Below the pieces are notes generated by a model. The model did not search any database and had not been told where the DNA came from. It was given only the letters and a program-made list of their open reading frames with translations. Below are positions 1 through 5,961 of a DNA stretch of 10,908 nt, in pieces (the stretch's first letter is position 1; each line of letters opens with the position of its first letter). A program made the translations under genes and the position numbers. Origin of the DNA: CAVQUE01 sp046290435 (GTDB lineage: Bacteria > Actinomycetota > Acidimicrobiia > Acidimicrobiales > UBA8592). Where the stretch lies: assembly GCA_046290435.1 (NCBI GenBank), contig JBKAGO010000064.1:1-10908 (forward strand). The letters are read 5' to 3'.

Positions 1-54
1 GGCCCACGCAGTGGCCGCCTCCCGGAAGTCGTCGAGGTCGGAGAGATCATCCAC
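1..54 (-). CDS. Partial acyl-CoA dehydrogenase-like protein (N-terminus only)
   Basis: Only the first 18 codons are in the window; the gene runs off the left edge. Reading from GTG at 54-52 gives VDDLSDLDDFREAATAWA. This resembles the opening helix of many acyl-CoA dehydrogenases, where a D-F-R-x-x-A-x-x-W pattern precedes the first substrate-binding helices. Fifteen of the 18 codons end in G or C, as expected for a real gene here. An in-frame TTG at 63-61 is an alternative start; no strong ribosome binding site precedes either. The gene lies on the same strand as, and downstream of, the enoyl-CoA hydratase, so a FAD-dependent acyl-CoA dehydrogenase (first step of beta-oxidation) makes sense in context. 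The stretch is too short to be sure of the family. Confidence 0.42.
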   Translation of the reverse strand, partial: MDDLSDLDDFREAATAWA

Positions 55-74
55 GGCCCACAACCTACGCGAGC

Positions 75-187
75 CCGGGAACCAGAGGGGGCGAGTCGTA
101 CTCCCGACCAACTGCCGGGACCGAGACGGGGCGTCTCACACCCCGGGAACCACAGGGGTCAAGTCGTACTTTCAACCAACTCTGGGG
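75..187. repeat. Diverged direct repeat, 45 bp, 68-bp offset
   Basis: Bases 75-119 and 143-187 align without gaps at 36 of 45 positions, sharing blocks such as CCGGGAACCA, AGTCGTACT and ACCAACT. The second copy is also the left arm of the perfect inverted repeat at 155-242, so the two look like related units, one of which has decayed. The repeat sits in the 209-bp gap between the hydratase gene and the partial gene at the left edge. No function is visible. Confidence 0.7.
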
Positions 188-242
188 TTGCGTGCCACCC
201 GGCCGCTGTTCTCGGAGTTGGTTGAAAGTACGACTTGACCCC
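155..242. repeat. Perfect 28-bp inverted repeat (long hairpin)
   Basis: Bases 155-182 are the exact reverse complement of 215-242 (left arm begins GGGGTCAAGTCGTACTTTC). Pairing can extend inward with G-T wobbles to about 187/210, leaving a ~22-nt loop. It lies 22 bp beyond the stop codon of the minus-strand enoyl-CoA hydratase, so it could stop that transcript, but there is no U-tract and the stem is unusually long. The local composition is less GC-rich than the flanking genes. A dispersed palindromic element (REP- or MITE-like) is equally possible. Confidence 0.85.
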
Positions 243-262
243 AGCGTTGGACCCCAGCGTTT
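237..262. repeat. 13-bp tandem duplication
   Basis: GACCCCAGCGTTG at 237-249 is followed directly by GACCCCAGCGTTT at 250-262 (12 of 13 identical). The first copy overlaps the end of the 28-bp inverted repeat, and the second ends 1 bp before the hydratase stop codon. It resembles a short duplication at the boundary of an inserted or expanded palindromic element. Confidence 0.65.
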
Positions 263-263
263 G

Positions 264-1016
264 CTAGCTCCCGCTCCACTCCGGGGCGCGCTTCTGGGCG
301 AAGGCTGCAGGGCCTTCCTTGGCATCGTTCGAGGTGAACACCTTGCCCATGTGGGGCTTCTGGAGCTCCCAGAACTCCTCTTCGGTGATGCCCTGCTGCT
401 CGCGGATCAGCACCTTCGACGCGGCCACCGACAGCGGGGCGTTCTTGGCGATGCGCTCGGCGAGCTCCATGGCGACGTCGACCGCGCCACCCTTGGGGGC
501 CACGCGGGCCAGCAGGCCGTACTCCAGCGCCTTCTCGGCGGTGATGGGGTCGGCCGTCAGCGCCATCTCCATCGCCACCCCGTAGGGCAGCCGTCGCGGC
601 AGGCGCAGCAGCGCACCGCCGGCAGCGAACAGGCCGACGTTGGCCTCGGGGATGCCGATCTTGACGCCCTCGGCTGCGACCAGCAGGTCGCACGTCAGCG
701 CGACCTCGAGGCCGCCGGCCAGGGCGAAGCCCTCGATGGCGGCGATGAGCGGCTTGGCCGACCCGTTGCGCAGGAACTCGTCGAAGCCCTGGGGCGGACC
801 ACCGGCGGCGAACGCCTTGAGGTCCATGCCCGAGCAGAACCCCCGGCCGGCGCCGGTGAGCACACCGGCGGTGAGGCCGTCGTCGCCGTCGAGCTGTTCG
901 ATCGCCCGCAACAGGCCTTGAGCAAGGTCGGTGTTGATCGCATTCATCTGGTCGGGCCGGTTCAGGGTGATCAGCAACACCCTGCCCCGGACCTCGGTGA
1001 GTACTTCGTCGGCCAT
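264..1016 (-). CDS. Enoyl-CoA hydratase/isomerase (crotonase family)
   Basis: A 250-aa crotonase-fold protein predicted to add water across 2-enoyl-CoA thioesters in the cytoplasm, the second step of beta-oxidation. The oxyanion-hole segments are visible as GRGFCSGMDL (residues 58-66) and GFALAGGLEVAL (96-107). The two glutamates that catalyse hydration in the rat enzyme (E144 and E164) have counterparts at E104 (GGLEV) and E124 (GIPEANVG), with the same 20-residue spacing, so hydratase chemistry is expected rather than an inactive relative. The length is normal for the family. The ATG at 1016 is preceded by AGAGG with 7-nt spacing. It follows the dehydrogenase SDR on the same strand, but a strong hairpin lies between them, so it may have its own promoter. 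Its exact acyl-CoA substrate cannot be read from sequence. Confidence 0.93.
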   Translation of the reverse strand: MADEVLTEVRGRVLLITLNRPDQMNAINTDLAQGLLRAIEQLDGDDGLTAGVLTGAGRGFCSGMDLKAFAAGGPPQGFDEFLRNGSAKPLIAAIEGFALAGGLEVALTCDLLVAAEGVKIGIPEANVGLFAAGGALLRLPRRLPYGVAMEMALTADPITAEKALEYGLLARVAPKGGAVDVAMELAERIAKNAPLSVAASKVLIREQQGITEEEFWELQKPHMGKVFTSNDAKEGPAAFAQKRAPEWSGS

Positions 1017-1072
1017 GTGGATCCTCTCGTCGATGCTTCGGTGCCCGTGCGGGCTGGTGTTCGGGAGCGCAG

Positions 1073-1086
1073 GCGCCCATGGGCGC
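1073..1086. promoter_or_regulatory. 14-bp perfect palindrome upstream of hydratase gene
   Basis: GCGCCCATGGGCGC reads the same on both strands and is flanked by AGCGC/GCGCT sequences that extend the symmetry loosely. It lies 57 bp before the hydratase start in a 233-bp gap that otherwise holds only the SDR terminator hairpin. It could be a regulator site or a small hairpin. In DNA this GC-rich a chance palindrome is possible, and no -35/-10 pair could be read nearby. Confidence 0.3.
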
Positions 1087-1214
1087 TGGGCGGGCGGGTG
1101 TCGTCGGTACCGGCGCCGGGCGACGGCGGGGCAGCGATCCGGGTGCAGCGGCCGTGGCGGGTGTGCCGCCGCCGTCGCAGCGGTCGCTCACCGACGCACC
1201 GGTCGCCGCCACGT

Positions 1215-1240
1215 CGGTGGGGCCCAAGAGGGCCCCACCG
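1215..1240 (-). terminator. Hairpin terminator after the SDR gene
   Basis: An 11-bp perfect stem, CGGTGGGGCCC at 1215-1225 and GGGCCCCACCG at 1230-1240, closes on an AAGA loop. It starts 9 bp beyond the stop codon of the minus-strand SDR. There is no strong T-tract, as is common for high-GC actinobacterial terminators. Confidence 0.72.
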
Positions 1241-1249
1241 CAGGGGTTG

Positions 1250-2020
1250 CTACTTCGGGGGCAGGCGGACGCCGCCGTCGACCCGGATGGTCTCGCCGTT
1301 CATGTAGTCGTTGGTGATGCACGACAGCACCATGGCGGCGAGCTCGCTCGCGTGGCCGAGGCGCTTGGGGAACAGCACGCTGGCGCCCAGGTGCGCCTTG
1401 AACGCCTCGGAGGCCTCGCCCTCACCGTAGATGGGCGTGTCGATGAGCCCGGGGGCGACGGTGTTGACCCGGATGCCCAGGGGCACGAGGTCGCGGGCGA
1501 TCGGCAGGGTCATGCCCACGACGCCGCCCTTGGAAGCGGAGTAGGCGTTCTGGCCGGTCTGGCCGTCGAACGCGGCGACCGAGGCCATGTTGACGATGGC
1601 GCCACGCTGGCCGTCGTCGTCGACCGGCTCGGTCTTGGCCATCGCGGCCGCCGCCAGGCGGATGCAGTTGAACGTGCCGATGAGGTTGACCCGGATGACG
1701 AACTCGAAGGTCTTGAGGTCCATCGGTTCGCCGTTGCGGTCGACGGTGCGGCTGGCGCTGCCGATACCTGCGCCATTGACCAGCACGCGCAGCGGGCCCA
1801 TCTCCGATGCGGCCATGACCGCTGCCGAGACCTGCTCCTCGTTCGAGACGTCGGCCTTGACGAACACCCCACCGAGCTCCGAGGCGACGGCGTTGCCCTT
1901 GTCCTCGTTGAGGTCGACGATCACGCAGTGCGCGCCGAGGGCGGCGAGCTGGCGGGCGCAGGCCTCACCGAGACCCGACGCGCCGCCGGTGATGATGGCC
2001 GAAGCTCCGGAAACATCCAT
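1250..2020 (-). CDS. Short-chain dehydrogenase, HSD17B10-like (3-hydroxyacyl-CoA dehydrogenase type II)
   Basis: A 256-aa classical SDR. The cofactor motif TGGASGLG is at residues 11-18 and NGAG at 82-85. The catalytic set is S147, Y160 and K164 (YSASK). D36 at the end of the second beta strand (VDLNE) favours NAD over NADP. The overall pattern, including NMASVAAFDGQTGQNAYSAS and the C-terminal VDGGVRLPPK, matches the 17beta-HSD type 10 / 3-hydroxyacyl-CoA dehydrogenase type II group, which oxidises 3-hydroxyacyl-CoA and sometimes hydroxysteroids. With a hydratase, thiolase and acyl-CoA dehydrogenase beside it, step three of beta-oxidation is the natural role. The ATG at 2020 has AGGAG six bases upstream. 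It follows the MarR gene by 133 bp containing three hairpins. A steroid dehydrogenase is the main alternative. Confidence 0.92.
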   Translation of the reverse strand: MDVSGASAIITGGASGLGEACARQLAALGAHCVIVDLNEDKGNAVASELGGVFVKADVSNEEQVSAAVMAASEMGPLRVLVNGAGIGSASRTVDRNGEPMDLKTFEFVIRVNLIGTFNCIRLAAAAMAKTEPVDDDGQRGAIVNMASVAAFDGQTGQNAYSASKGGVVGMTLPIARDLVPLGIRVNTVAPGLIDTPIYGEGEASEAFKAHLGASVLFPKRLGHASELAAMVLSCITNDYMNGETIRVDGGVRLPPK

Positions 2021-2036
2021 TGATCACTCCTGTGGT

Positions 2037-2108
2037 CGGGGCCGCCTTCGGCCCCGGATCGGTGGGCCCGTCGGGCCCGGTTGTGTTCTCCGGATCCGAC
2101 GGATCCGG
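2037..2108 (-). terminator. Three consecutive GC-rich hairpins between MarR and SDR genes
   Basis: Three perfect stems stand in a row: 2037-2056 (CGGGGCCG, CCTT loop, CGGCCCCG), 2064-2078 (GGGCCC, GTC, GGGCCC) and 2090-2108 (CCGGATCCG, A, CGGATCCGG). In the direction of transcription they follow the MarR stop by 46 bp and precede the SDR start. They most likely terminate or attenuate the thiolase-MarR transcript, or protect processed mRNA ends. No T-run is present. Confidence 0.6.
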
Positions 2109-2153
2109 GGTTCTCTCTTGCAGTGGCCCTACCCACCGCCGGTGTCCGAGACC

Positions 2154-2645
2154 CTACGGGCCGGTGGCACCGCCGGTCGATGATCGGCCGTCGTCGAGGG
2201 CGGCCGCGAGGTTCTCCTGCAGCCGCACCAGCAGCGCCGCGAGCTGTTGGCGATCGGCCCGGCTGATGCCGGCCCGCAGTTCGCTGCGCAGCACCTGGTC
2301 GCTGGCGTTGACCTGTTCGACGAGGTCCTTGCCGGTTCGGGTGACGGTGACCAACCAGACCCGACGGTCGTCGGGATCGGGCTGGCGCTCGACCAGGCCG
2401 CGCTTCTCCAGCGAGTCGATGACCGATCCGGTGGCCGCCCGTCCGAGGCCGAGCCGCTGCGCCAGACGGGTCTGGGTCAGCGGTCCGGACTCCTCGACGA
2501 ACGCCAGCAGGCTGGCCTCGGACAGGTTGAGCCCGAGGTCGGCGAAGCGCTGGTCGTAGCACTGACGGATCGCCCGTGCGGTGGCCATGATGGTGGACTC
2601 GACACGCAGCCACGGCGGCGCGTCGAGCTCGTGACCCGACGTCAC
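2154..2645 (-). CDS. MarR-family transcriptional regulator
   Basis: A 163-aa winged-helix regulator. An N-terminal dimerisation helix (about residues 14-50) leads into the helix-turn-helix and wing: LTQTRLAQRLGLGRAATGSV at 56-75, then LEKRGLVERQPDPDDRRVWL at 79-98, with the DDRR wing tip typical of MarR proteins. A C-terminal helical dimer region follows. The chosen start is GTG at 2645, which has a GAGG about 10 bases upstream and lies 12 bp beyond the thiolase stop, implying co-transcription and probable translational coupling. A later in-frame ATG at 2588 would remove part of the first helix. By context it probably senses an acyl-CoA or aromatic/steroid CoA ligand and controls the surrounding beta-oxidation genes. 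The ligand is an inference. Confidence 0.9.
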   Translation of the reverse strand: MTSGHELDAPPWLRVESTIMATARAIRQCYDQRFADLGLNLSEASLLAFVEESGPLTQTRLAQRLGLGRAATGSVIDSLEKRGLVERQPDPDDRRVWLVTVTRTGKDLVEQVNASDQVLRSELRAGISRADRQQLAALLVRLQENLAAALDDGRSSTGGATGP

Positions 2646-2657
2646 GTGTGCCGCGCC

Positions 2658-3836
2658 TCAGCTCTCGCGGCGGATGAGGGTGCCGGTGCCGAGACCGCCG
2701 CCGCAGCACATCGAGACGATGGCGTGCTCGGCGTCGGTGCGCTGCAGCTCGTGGACGGCCTTGGTGATGAGAATGGCGCCGGTGCCGCCGAGAGGGTGAC
2801 CCAGGGCGATGGCGCCGCCGTTGGGGTTGACCTTGTCCATGTCGGGGGACAGTTCCTTCTCCCATGCGAGCACGACCGAGGCGAAGGCCTCGTTGATCTC
2901 GAACACGTCGATGTCACCGATGGACATGTCGTTGTCGGCCAGCAGCTTCTGGGTGGCGCCGATGGGGCCGGTGAGCATGAGCACGGGGTCGGAGCCCACG
3001 AGGCAGCTGTCGACGATGGTGGCCATGGGCGTGAGGCCGAGCTCGTTGGCCTTCTCGCGGGTCATCATGAGCACGGCGCCGGCGCCGTCGGTGATCTGGC
3101 TGGACGTGCCGGCGGTGTGGACGCCACCCTCCAGGTTGGTCTTGAGCCCGGCGAGGGACTCCATGGTGGTCTCGCGCAGACCTTCGTCGCGCTCGACGCG
3201 GTGGGTGGTGTCGGCGGGCTTGCCGTCCTCGCCCTTGTCCGGTGCGTCGAGGCCGACGATCTGGGTGGCGAAGCGATCCTCGGCCCAGGCGCGGGCGGCA
3301 CGTTCCTGGCTGAGCACGCCGAAGGCGTCGGTGTCCTGGCGGGTGATGCCCCACTGCTTGGCGATGCGTTCGGCGCCCTCGAACTGGCTGGTCAGCTCGT
3401 AGTGCTTCCAGTAGTTCTTGTTGACGGGCTTGCCGACGGCAGGGTCCTTCGGGATGGTGGCACCCATGAACACGTTGCTCATCGACTCGACGCCACAGCC
3501 GACCGCGGCGTCGACGACACCGGCGGCCACCAGGGCGTAGGCCAGGTTGGTGGCCTGCTGGGACGATCCGCACTGGGCGTCGACGGTGGTGGCGGCGACG
3601 TCGAGGGGCAGCCCGGCGGTGAGCCAGGCGTTGCGGGTGACGTTCATGGTCTGCATGCCGACCTGACCGACGCAGCCGCCGACGACCTGGCCGACCTCGG
3701 CGGGGTCCATCCCGGTGCGGGCGAACAGCTCGGCCTGGACGGCGCCGAGCAGGTCGATCGAATGCATGGCGGACAGGCCGCCGTTGCGCTTGCCCAACGG
3801 GCTCCGGACGGCTTCGACGATCACGACTTCACGCAT
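2658..3836 (-). CDS. Acetyl-CoA acyltransferase / 3-ketoacyl-CoA thiolase, FadA5-type
   Basis: A 392-aa thiolase that cleaves 3-ketoacyl-CoA with CoA, releasing acetyl- or propionyl-CoA, the final beta-oxidation step. Catalytic residues are all visible: nucleophile C89 in DAQCGSSQQ, the NEAF block at 315-318, H347 in GHPLGGTG, and C377 in SMCCGGGLG. Features such as RSPLGKRNGGLS near the N-terminus, QFEGAERIAKQWGITRQD (151-168) and HTAGTSSQITDGAGAV (240-255) are those I associate with the steroid side-chain thiolase FadA5 of Mycobacterium tuberculosis, so a bulky or sterol-derived substrate is plausible though unproven. The ATG at 3836 has AGAGG seven bases upstream; reading further upstream would run through the control region and antisense to the acyl-CoA dehydrogenase. 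It heads an operon with the MarR gene. Confidence 0.95.
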   Translation of the reverse strand: MREVVIVEAVRSPLGKRNGGLSAMHSIDLLGAVQAELFARTGMDPAEVGQVVGGCVGQVGMQTMNVTRNAWLTAGLPLDVAATTVDAQCGSSQQATNLAYALVAAGVVDAAVGCGVESMSNVFMGATIPKDPAVGKPVNKNYWKHYELTSQFEGAERIAKQWGITRQDTDAFGVLSQERAARAWAEDRFATQIVGLDAPDKGEDGKPADTTHRVERDEGLRETTMESLAGLKTNLEGGVHTAGTSSQITDGAGAVLMMTREKANELGLTPMATIVDSCLVGSDPVLMLTGPIGATQKLLADNDMSIGDIDVFEINEAFASVVLAWEKELSPDMDKVNPNGGAIALGHPLGGTGAILITKAVHELQRTDAEHAIVSMCCGGGLGTGTLIRRES

Positions 3837-3905
3837 GTGCGTTCCTCTCGAACTGCTGCTTTGGACTGCTGCGAGCCTGCCGGCGGCGAAACGGGTCCGT
3901 ATCGC

Positions 3906-3950
3906 TTGACGTACACCGGCGTGCTGACGCCATACTGTATGTGACCATAC
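3906..3950. promoter_or_regulatory. Divergent control region with CATAC/GTATG operator candidate
   Basis: Between the thiolase (minus) and the acyl-CoA dehydrogenase (plus) lies CATACTGTATG at 3931-3941, a perfect inverted repeat around one base, followed by a third half-site CATAC at 3946-3950, exactly 15 bp from the first. This A/T-rich cluster stands out in GC-rich DNA. A TTGACG at 3906-3911 with CATACT 19 bp downstream is a weak plus-strand promoter candidate that would overlap the site. It is a likely binding site for the cluster regulator (MarR at 2154-2645) or for a TetR-type protein encoded elsewhere. Confidence 0.5.
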
Positions 3951-3993
3951 GATCGACTGCCAGTGCGCCGCCCCGGAAGCCGCGCCGGCCCGT

Positions 3994-4022
3994 GCCCTGG
4001 CACCAGCACGAGGTGCCAGGGC
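3994..4022 (+). promoter_or_regulatory. Leader hairpin upstream of acyl-CoA dehydrogenase
   Basis: GCCCTGGCACC (3994-4004) and GGTGCCAGGGC (4012-4022) form a perfect 11-bp stem with a 7-nt loop. The hairpin ends 37 bp before the AGGAG ribosome site of the dehydrogenase, so it would sit in the 5' untranslated mRNA if transcription starts near 3945. It could attenuate or stabilise the message, or insulate the two divergent units. It does not cover the ribosome binding site. Confidence 0.5.
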
Positions 4023-4070
4023 GAGGACACCGCACCAGCGGCGATCGAACCGGATGCACAGGAGCACGAC

Positions 4071-5282
4071 GTGACCAGCACCGCCACGACCATCACCGAC
4101 GAAGAACTGCGCGAGCGCACCCGAGCGCTGCTCGACGATGTCGACCCTCACGCCACCGACCAGTACACCTTCCGTGGCGCCCAGTTCGACGCGGGGCTGG
4201 CCATGGTGCACTTCCCCGAGGGCAAGGGCGGCCTGGGCCTCAGCCGGTCGAAGCAGACCGTCATCGACGATGTCCTGCGCGAGGCGAAGGTCCCGTACCA
4301 CGACCTGATGGTCAACCCCATCGGCATCGGCATGGGCGCGCCGGTGGTGCTCGAATACGGCACCGAGGAGATGCACCAGAAGCACCTCAAGAAGATCTTC
4401 ACCGGCGAGGACATCTGGTGCCAGCTGTTCTCCGAGCCCACGTCGGGCTCCGACGTCGCCGGCATCCCCAGCCGCGGCATCCGCGACGGCGACGAGTGGA
4501 TCGTCAACGGCCAGAAGGTCTGGACCACCCTGGCGCACGTATCGAACTACGGCATGCTGTTGACCCGCACCAACCCCGACGCCCCCAAACACAAGGGCCT
4601 CAGCTACTTCGTGCTGGACATGCACGCACCAGGCGTCGAGGTCCGCCCGCTGTACCAGATCACCGGCGAGGCCGAGTTCAACGAGGTCTTCCTGACCGAC
4701 GTACGCATCCCCGACGGCAACCGCCTCGGCGACGAGGGCGACGGCTGGCGAGTGGCCATCACCACCCTGATGAACGAGCGCGTCGCCCTCGGTGGCGGCA
4801 GCGGCGGCAAGGGCGGCGGTCCCATCCGCACGCTCACCAACGTGTGGGCCAAGCGCCGTGACGATCTCGGCGAGGCCGAGCGCAAGGTCATGCGCGACAA
4901 GGTCGCCGACTTGTGGATCCGCTCGGAGGTCCTGCGCCTCACCAACCAGCGGGCCAAGACCCTGGCCAAGGCCGGCGTCGCCGGTCCCGAGGGGTCGGTG
5001 GGCAAGCTGATGTCGGCCGAGATCAACCAGGAGATCTACGAGGTCGCCATGGACCTCGAGGGCGCGAACGGCATGCTCCATGGCCCCGGGTACCCGATGA
5101 CCCGCAGCGAAGAGGCCATGGGCATGAACGAGGTCAGCGGCATGTTCCTGCGCAGCCGGGCCAACACCATCGAGGGCGGCACGAGCGAGATCATGCGCAA
5201 CATCCTCGGCGAGCGCGTCCTGGGCCTCCCCGGCGACGTCCGCGTCGACAAGGACGTCCCCTGGAGCGAGATCCCCCGGTAA
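4071..5282 (+). CDS. Acyl-CoA dehydrogenase
   Basis: A 403-aa FAD enzyme that introduces the 2,3 double bond into acyl-CoA, passing electrons to electron-transfer flavoprotein; this is beta-oxidation step one. The N-terminal helical domain (about 1-115) leads to the FAD-contact segment CQLFSEPTSGSDVAG (117-131) and the middle beta domain with FNEVFLTDVRIP (203-214). The C-terminal helical domain contains GANGMLHGPG (331-340) and NTIEGGTSEIMRNILGER (365-382). E368 lines up with the catalytic glutamate E376 of medium-chain dehydrogenase. The start is GTG at 4071, with AGGAG six bases upstream; the longer reading from 3963 would translate the leader hairpin and lacks support. It is transcribed divergently from the thiolase-MarR operon, sharing its control region. 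Chain-length or sterol specificity cannot be judged. Confidence 0.95.
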   Translation: MTSTATTITDEELRERTRALLDDVDPHATDQYTFRGAQFDAGLAMVHFPEGKGGLGLSRSKQTVIDDVLREAKVPYHDLMVNPIGIGMGAPVVLEYGTEEMHQKHLKKIFTGEDIWCQLFSEPTSGSDVAGIPSRGIRDGDEWIVNGQKVWTTLAHVSNYGMLLTRTNPDAPKHKGLSYFVLDMHAPGVEVRPLYQITGEAEFNEVFLTDVRIPDGNRLGDEGDGWRVAITTLMNERVALGGGSGGKGGGPIRTLTNVWAKRRDDLGEAERKVMRDKVADLWIRSEVLRLTNQRAKTLAKAGVAGPEGSVGKLMSAEINQEIYEVAMDLEGANGMLHGPGYPMTRSEEAMGMNEVSGMFLRSRANTIEGGTSEIMRNILGERVLGLPGDVRVDKDVPWSEIPR

Positions 5283-5291
5283 CCACCTGCG

Positions 5292-5396
5292 TGCCCCGAT
5301 GTCCGGGGTCTGCGACCGTCGCTGCCTGCCCCGATCTTGTCGCGGTGGTCCACCGTGACGGTGGATGCACGCGACGAGATCGGGGTAGTCGGGGCA
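5292..5396. repeat. Nested intergenic palindrome, likely bidirectional terminator
   Basis: The 154-bp gap between the dehydrogenase stop and the convergent toxin stop holds layered symmetry. Arms 5329-5344 and 5370-5385 (CCCCGATCTTGTCGCG against CGCGACGAGATCGGGG) match at 15 of 16 positions. Inside them is a perfect hairpin TCCACCG-TGA-CGGTGGA (5349-5365). Outside, TGCCCCGA at 5292-5299 is complementary to TCGGGGCA at 5389-5396, and CCCCG/CGGGG at 5294-5308 makes a further small hairpin. Its place between two convergent genes suits a two-way terminator. The elaborate form also resembles a dispersed intergenic palindromic element. Confidence 0.7.
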
Positions 5397-5436
5397 CCGG
5401 CGTCGCCGAGCATCCGTTCGCCGGGGTGCTCGTCCC

Positions 5437-5961
5437 TCAGGCAGGGCCTCGCAAGGTCCGGTGGATGTCCTTCATGAGGAGCACGAGGTGGAACTCGTCG
5501 GTAGGCGACGGCTCGAACTCCGGCACGAGATGAAGGTAGAAATCGCGAGCCTGCGGGCTCTCGGCGTGCACCAGCAGACCTCGGCATCCGATCCGCATGC
5601 CGAGCTCGGCCGTCCGGATGATCGCATCCCGGAGGAGAGCAGCCCCGAGGCCTCGACCCTCGTGATCGACCGACACACCGAGGCGAGCCAACAGCGCGAC
5701 CGGCTGCGGGTATCGACCGGCTCCTCGACGCATCCGTGCCGACGCATCGGCGAGCGCGATGCTCGCCATCGACCAGCCGTAGTAGGCGACGACGTCTGCC
5801 GACTCCACCTCGGTGACCACGAGCACCCGCGCCGTGCCGCTCGCATGTGCCTGGCGGGCATGACGTCGGAGCCACTCGGTCTGTTCGGCTGAACGGCACG
5901 AGAAGTCATCCAGGCCGTGATCGGCATCGAGCAGTCGTGGACCGAGATAGCGGCGGCTCAC
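5437..5961 (-). CDS. GNAT acetyltransferase toxin, TacT-like
   Basis: A 174-aa GCN5-related acetyltransferase of the toxin type that acetylates the amino group of aminoacyl-tRNA and blocks translation, using acetyl-CoA. The N-terminal pattern LLDADHGLDDFSC...EWLRRHARQAHASGTARVLVV (10-49) is the usual TacT/AtaT opening. The acetyl-CoA loop is LARLGVSVDHEGRGLGAALL (91-110), and Y142 in DFYLHLVPEFEPSP is positioned like the catalytic tyrosine. The start is GTG at 5961, whose last bases overlap the antitoxin TGA stop as GTGA; this tight coupling decides against the upstream ATG at 6045, which would add 28 residues read inside the antitoxin gene in another frame. A non-toxic GNAT enzyme is possible, but the DUF1778 partner argues strongly for a toxin-antitoxin pair. 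Confidence 0.9.
   Translation of the reverse strand: MSRRYLGPRLLDADHGLDDFSCRSAEQTEWLRRHARQAHASGTARVLVVTEVESADVVAYYGWSMASIALADASARMRRGAGRYPQPVALLARLGVSVDHEGRGLGAALLRDAIIRTAELGMRIGCRGLLVHAESPQARDFYLHLVPEFEPSPTDEFHLVLLMKDIHRTLRGPA

Noticed and set aside
75..242. CRISPR-like array at the left end
   Set aside because: There are only two diverged direct copies plus one inverted copy, without regular spacers or cas genes; it is a palindromic element, not an array.
192..1307. Long plus-strand open frame opposite the hydratase
   Set aside because: It is antisense to a gene with intact crotonase catalytic motifs and translates to an Arg/Gly/His-rich sequence without family features; high GC keeps such frames open.
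2247..3944. 565-codon plus-strand open frame opposite MarR and thiolase
   Set aside because: It is the antisense of two clearly recognisable genes; its Gly/Asp/Val/His-rich translation has no domain pattern.
3837..5081. N-terminal extension of the thiolase frame
   Set aside because: The extension runs through the control region and antisense to the acyl-CoA dehydrogenase; the ATG at 3836 has a good ribosome site and gives the standard thiolase N-terminus.
5286..5436. Small RNA gene in the nested palindrome
   Set aside because: No promoter could be read and the position between convergent stops is explained by termination; kept as a repeat/terminator only.
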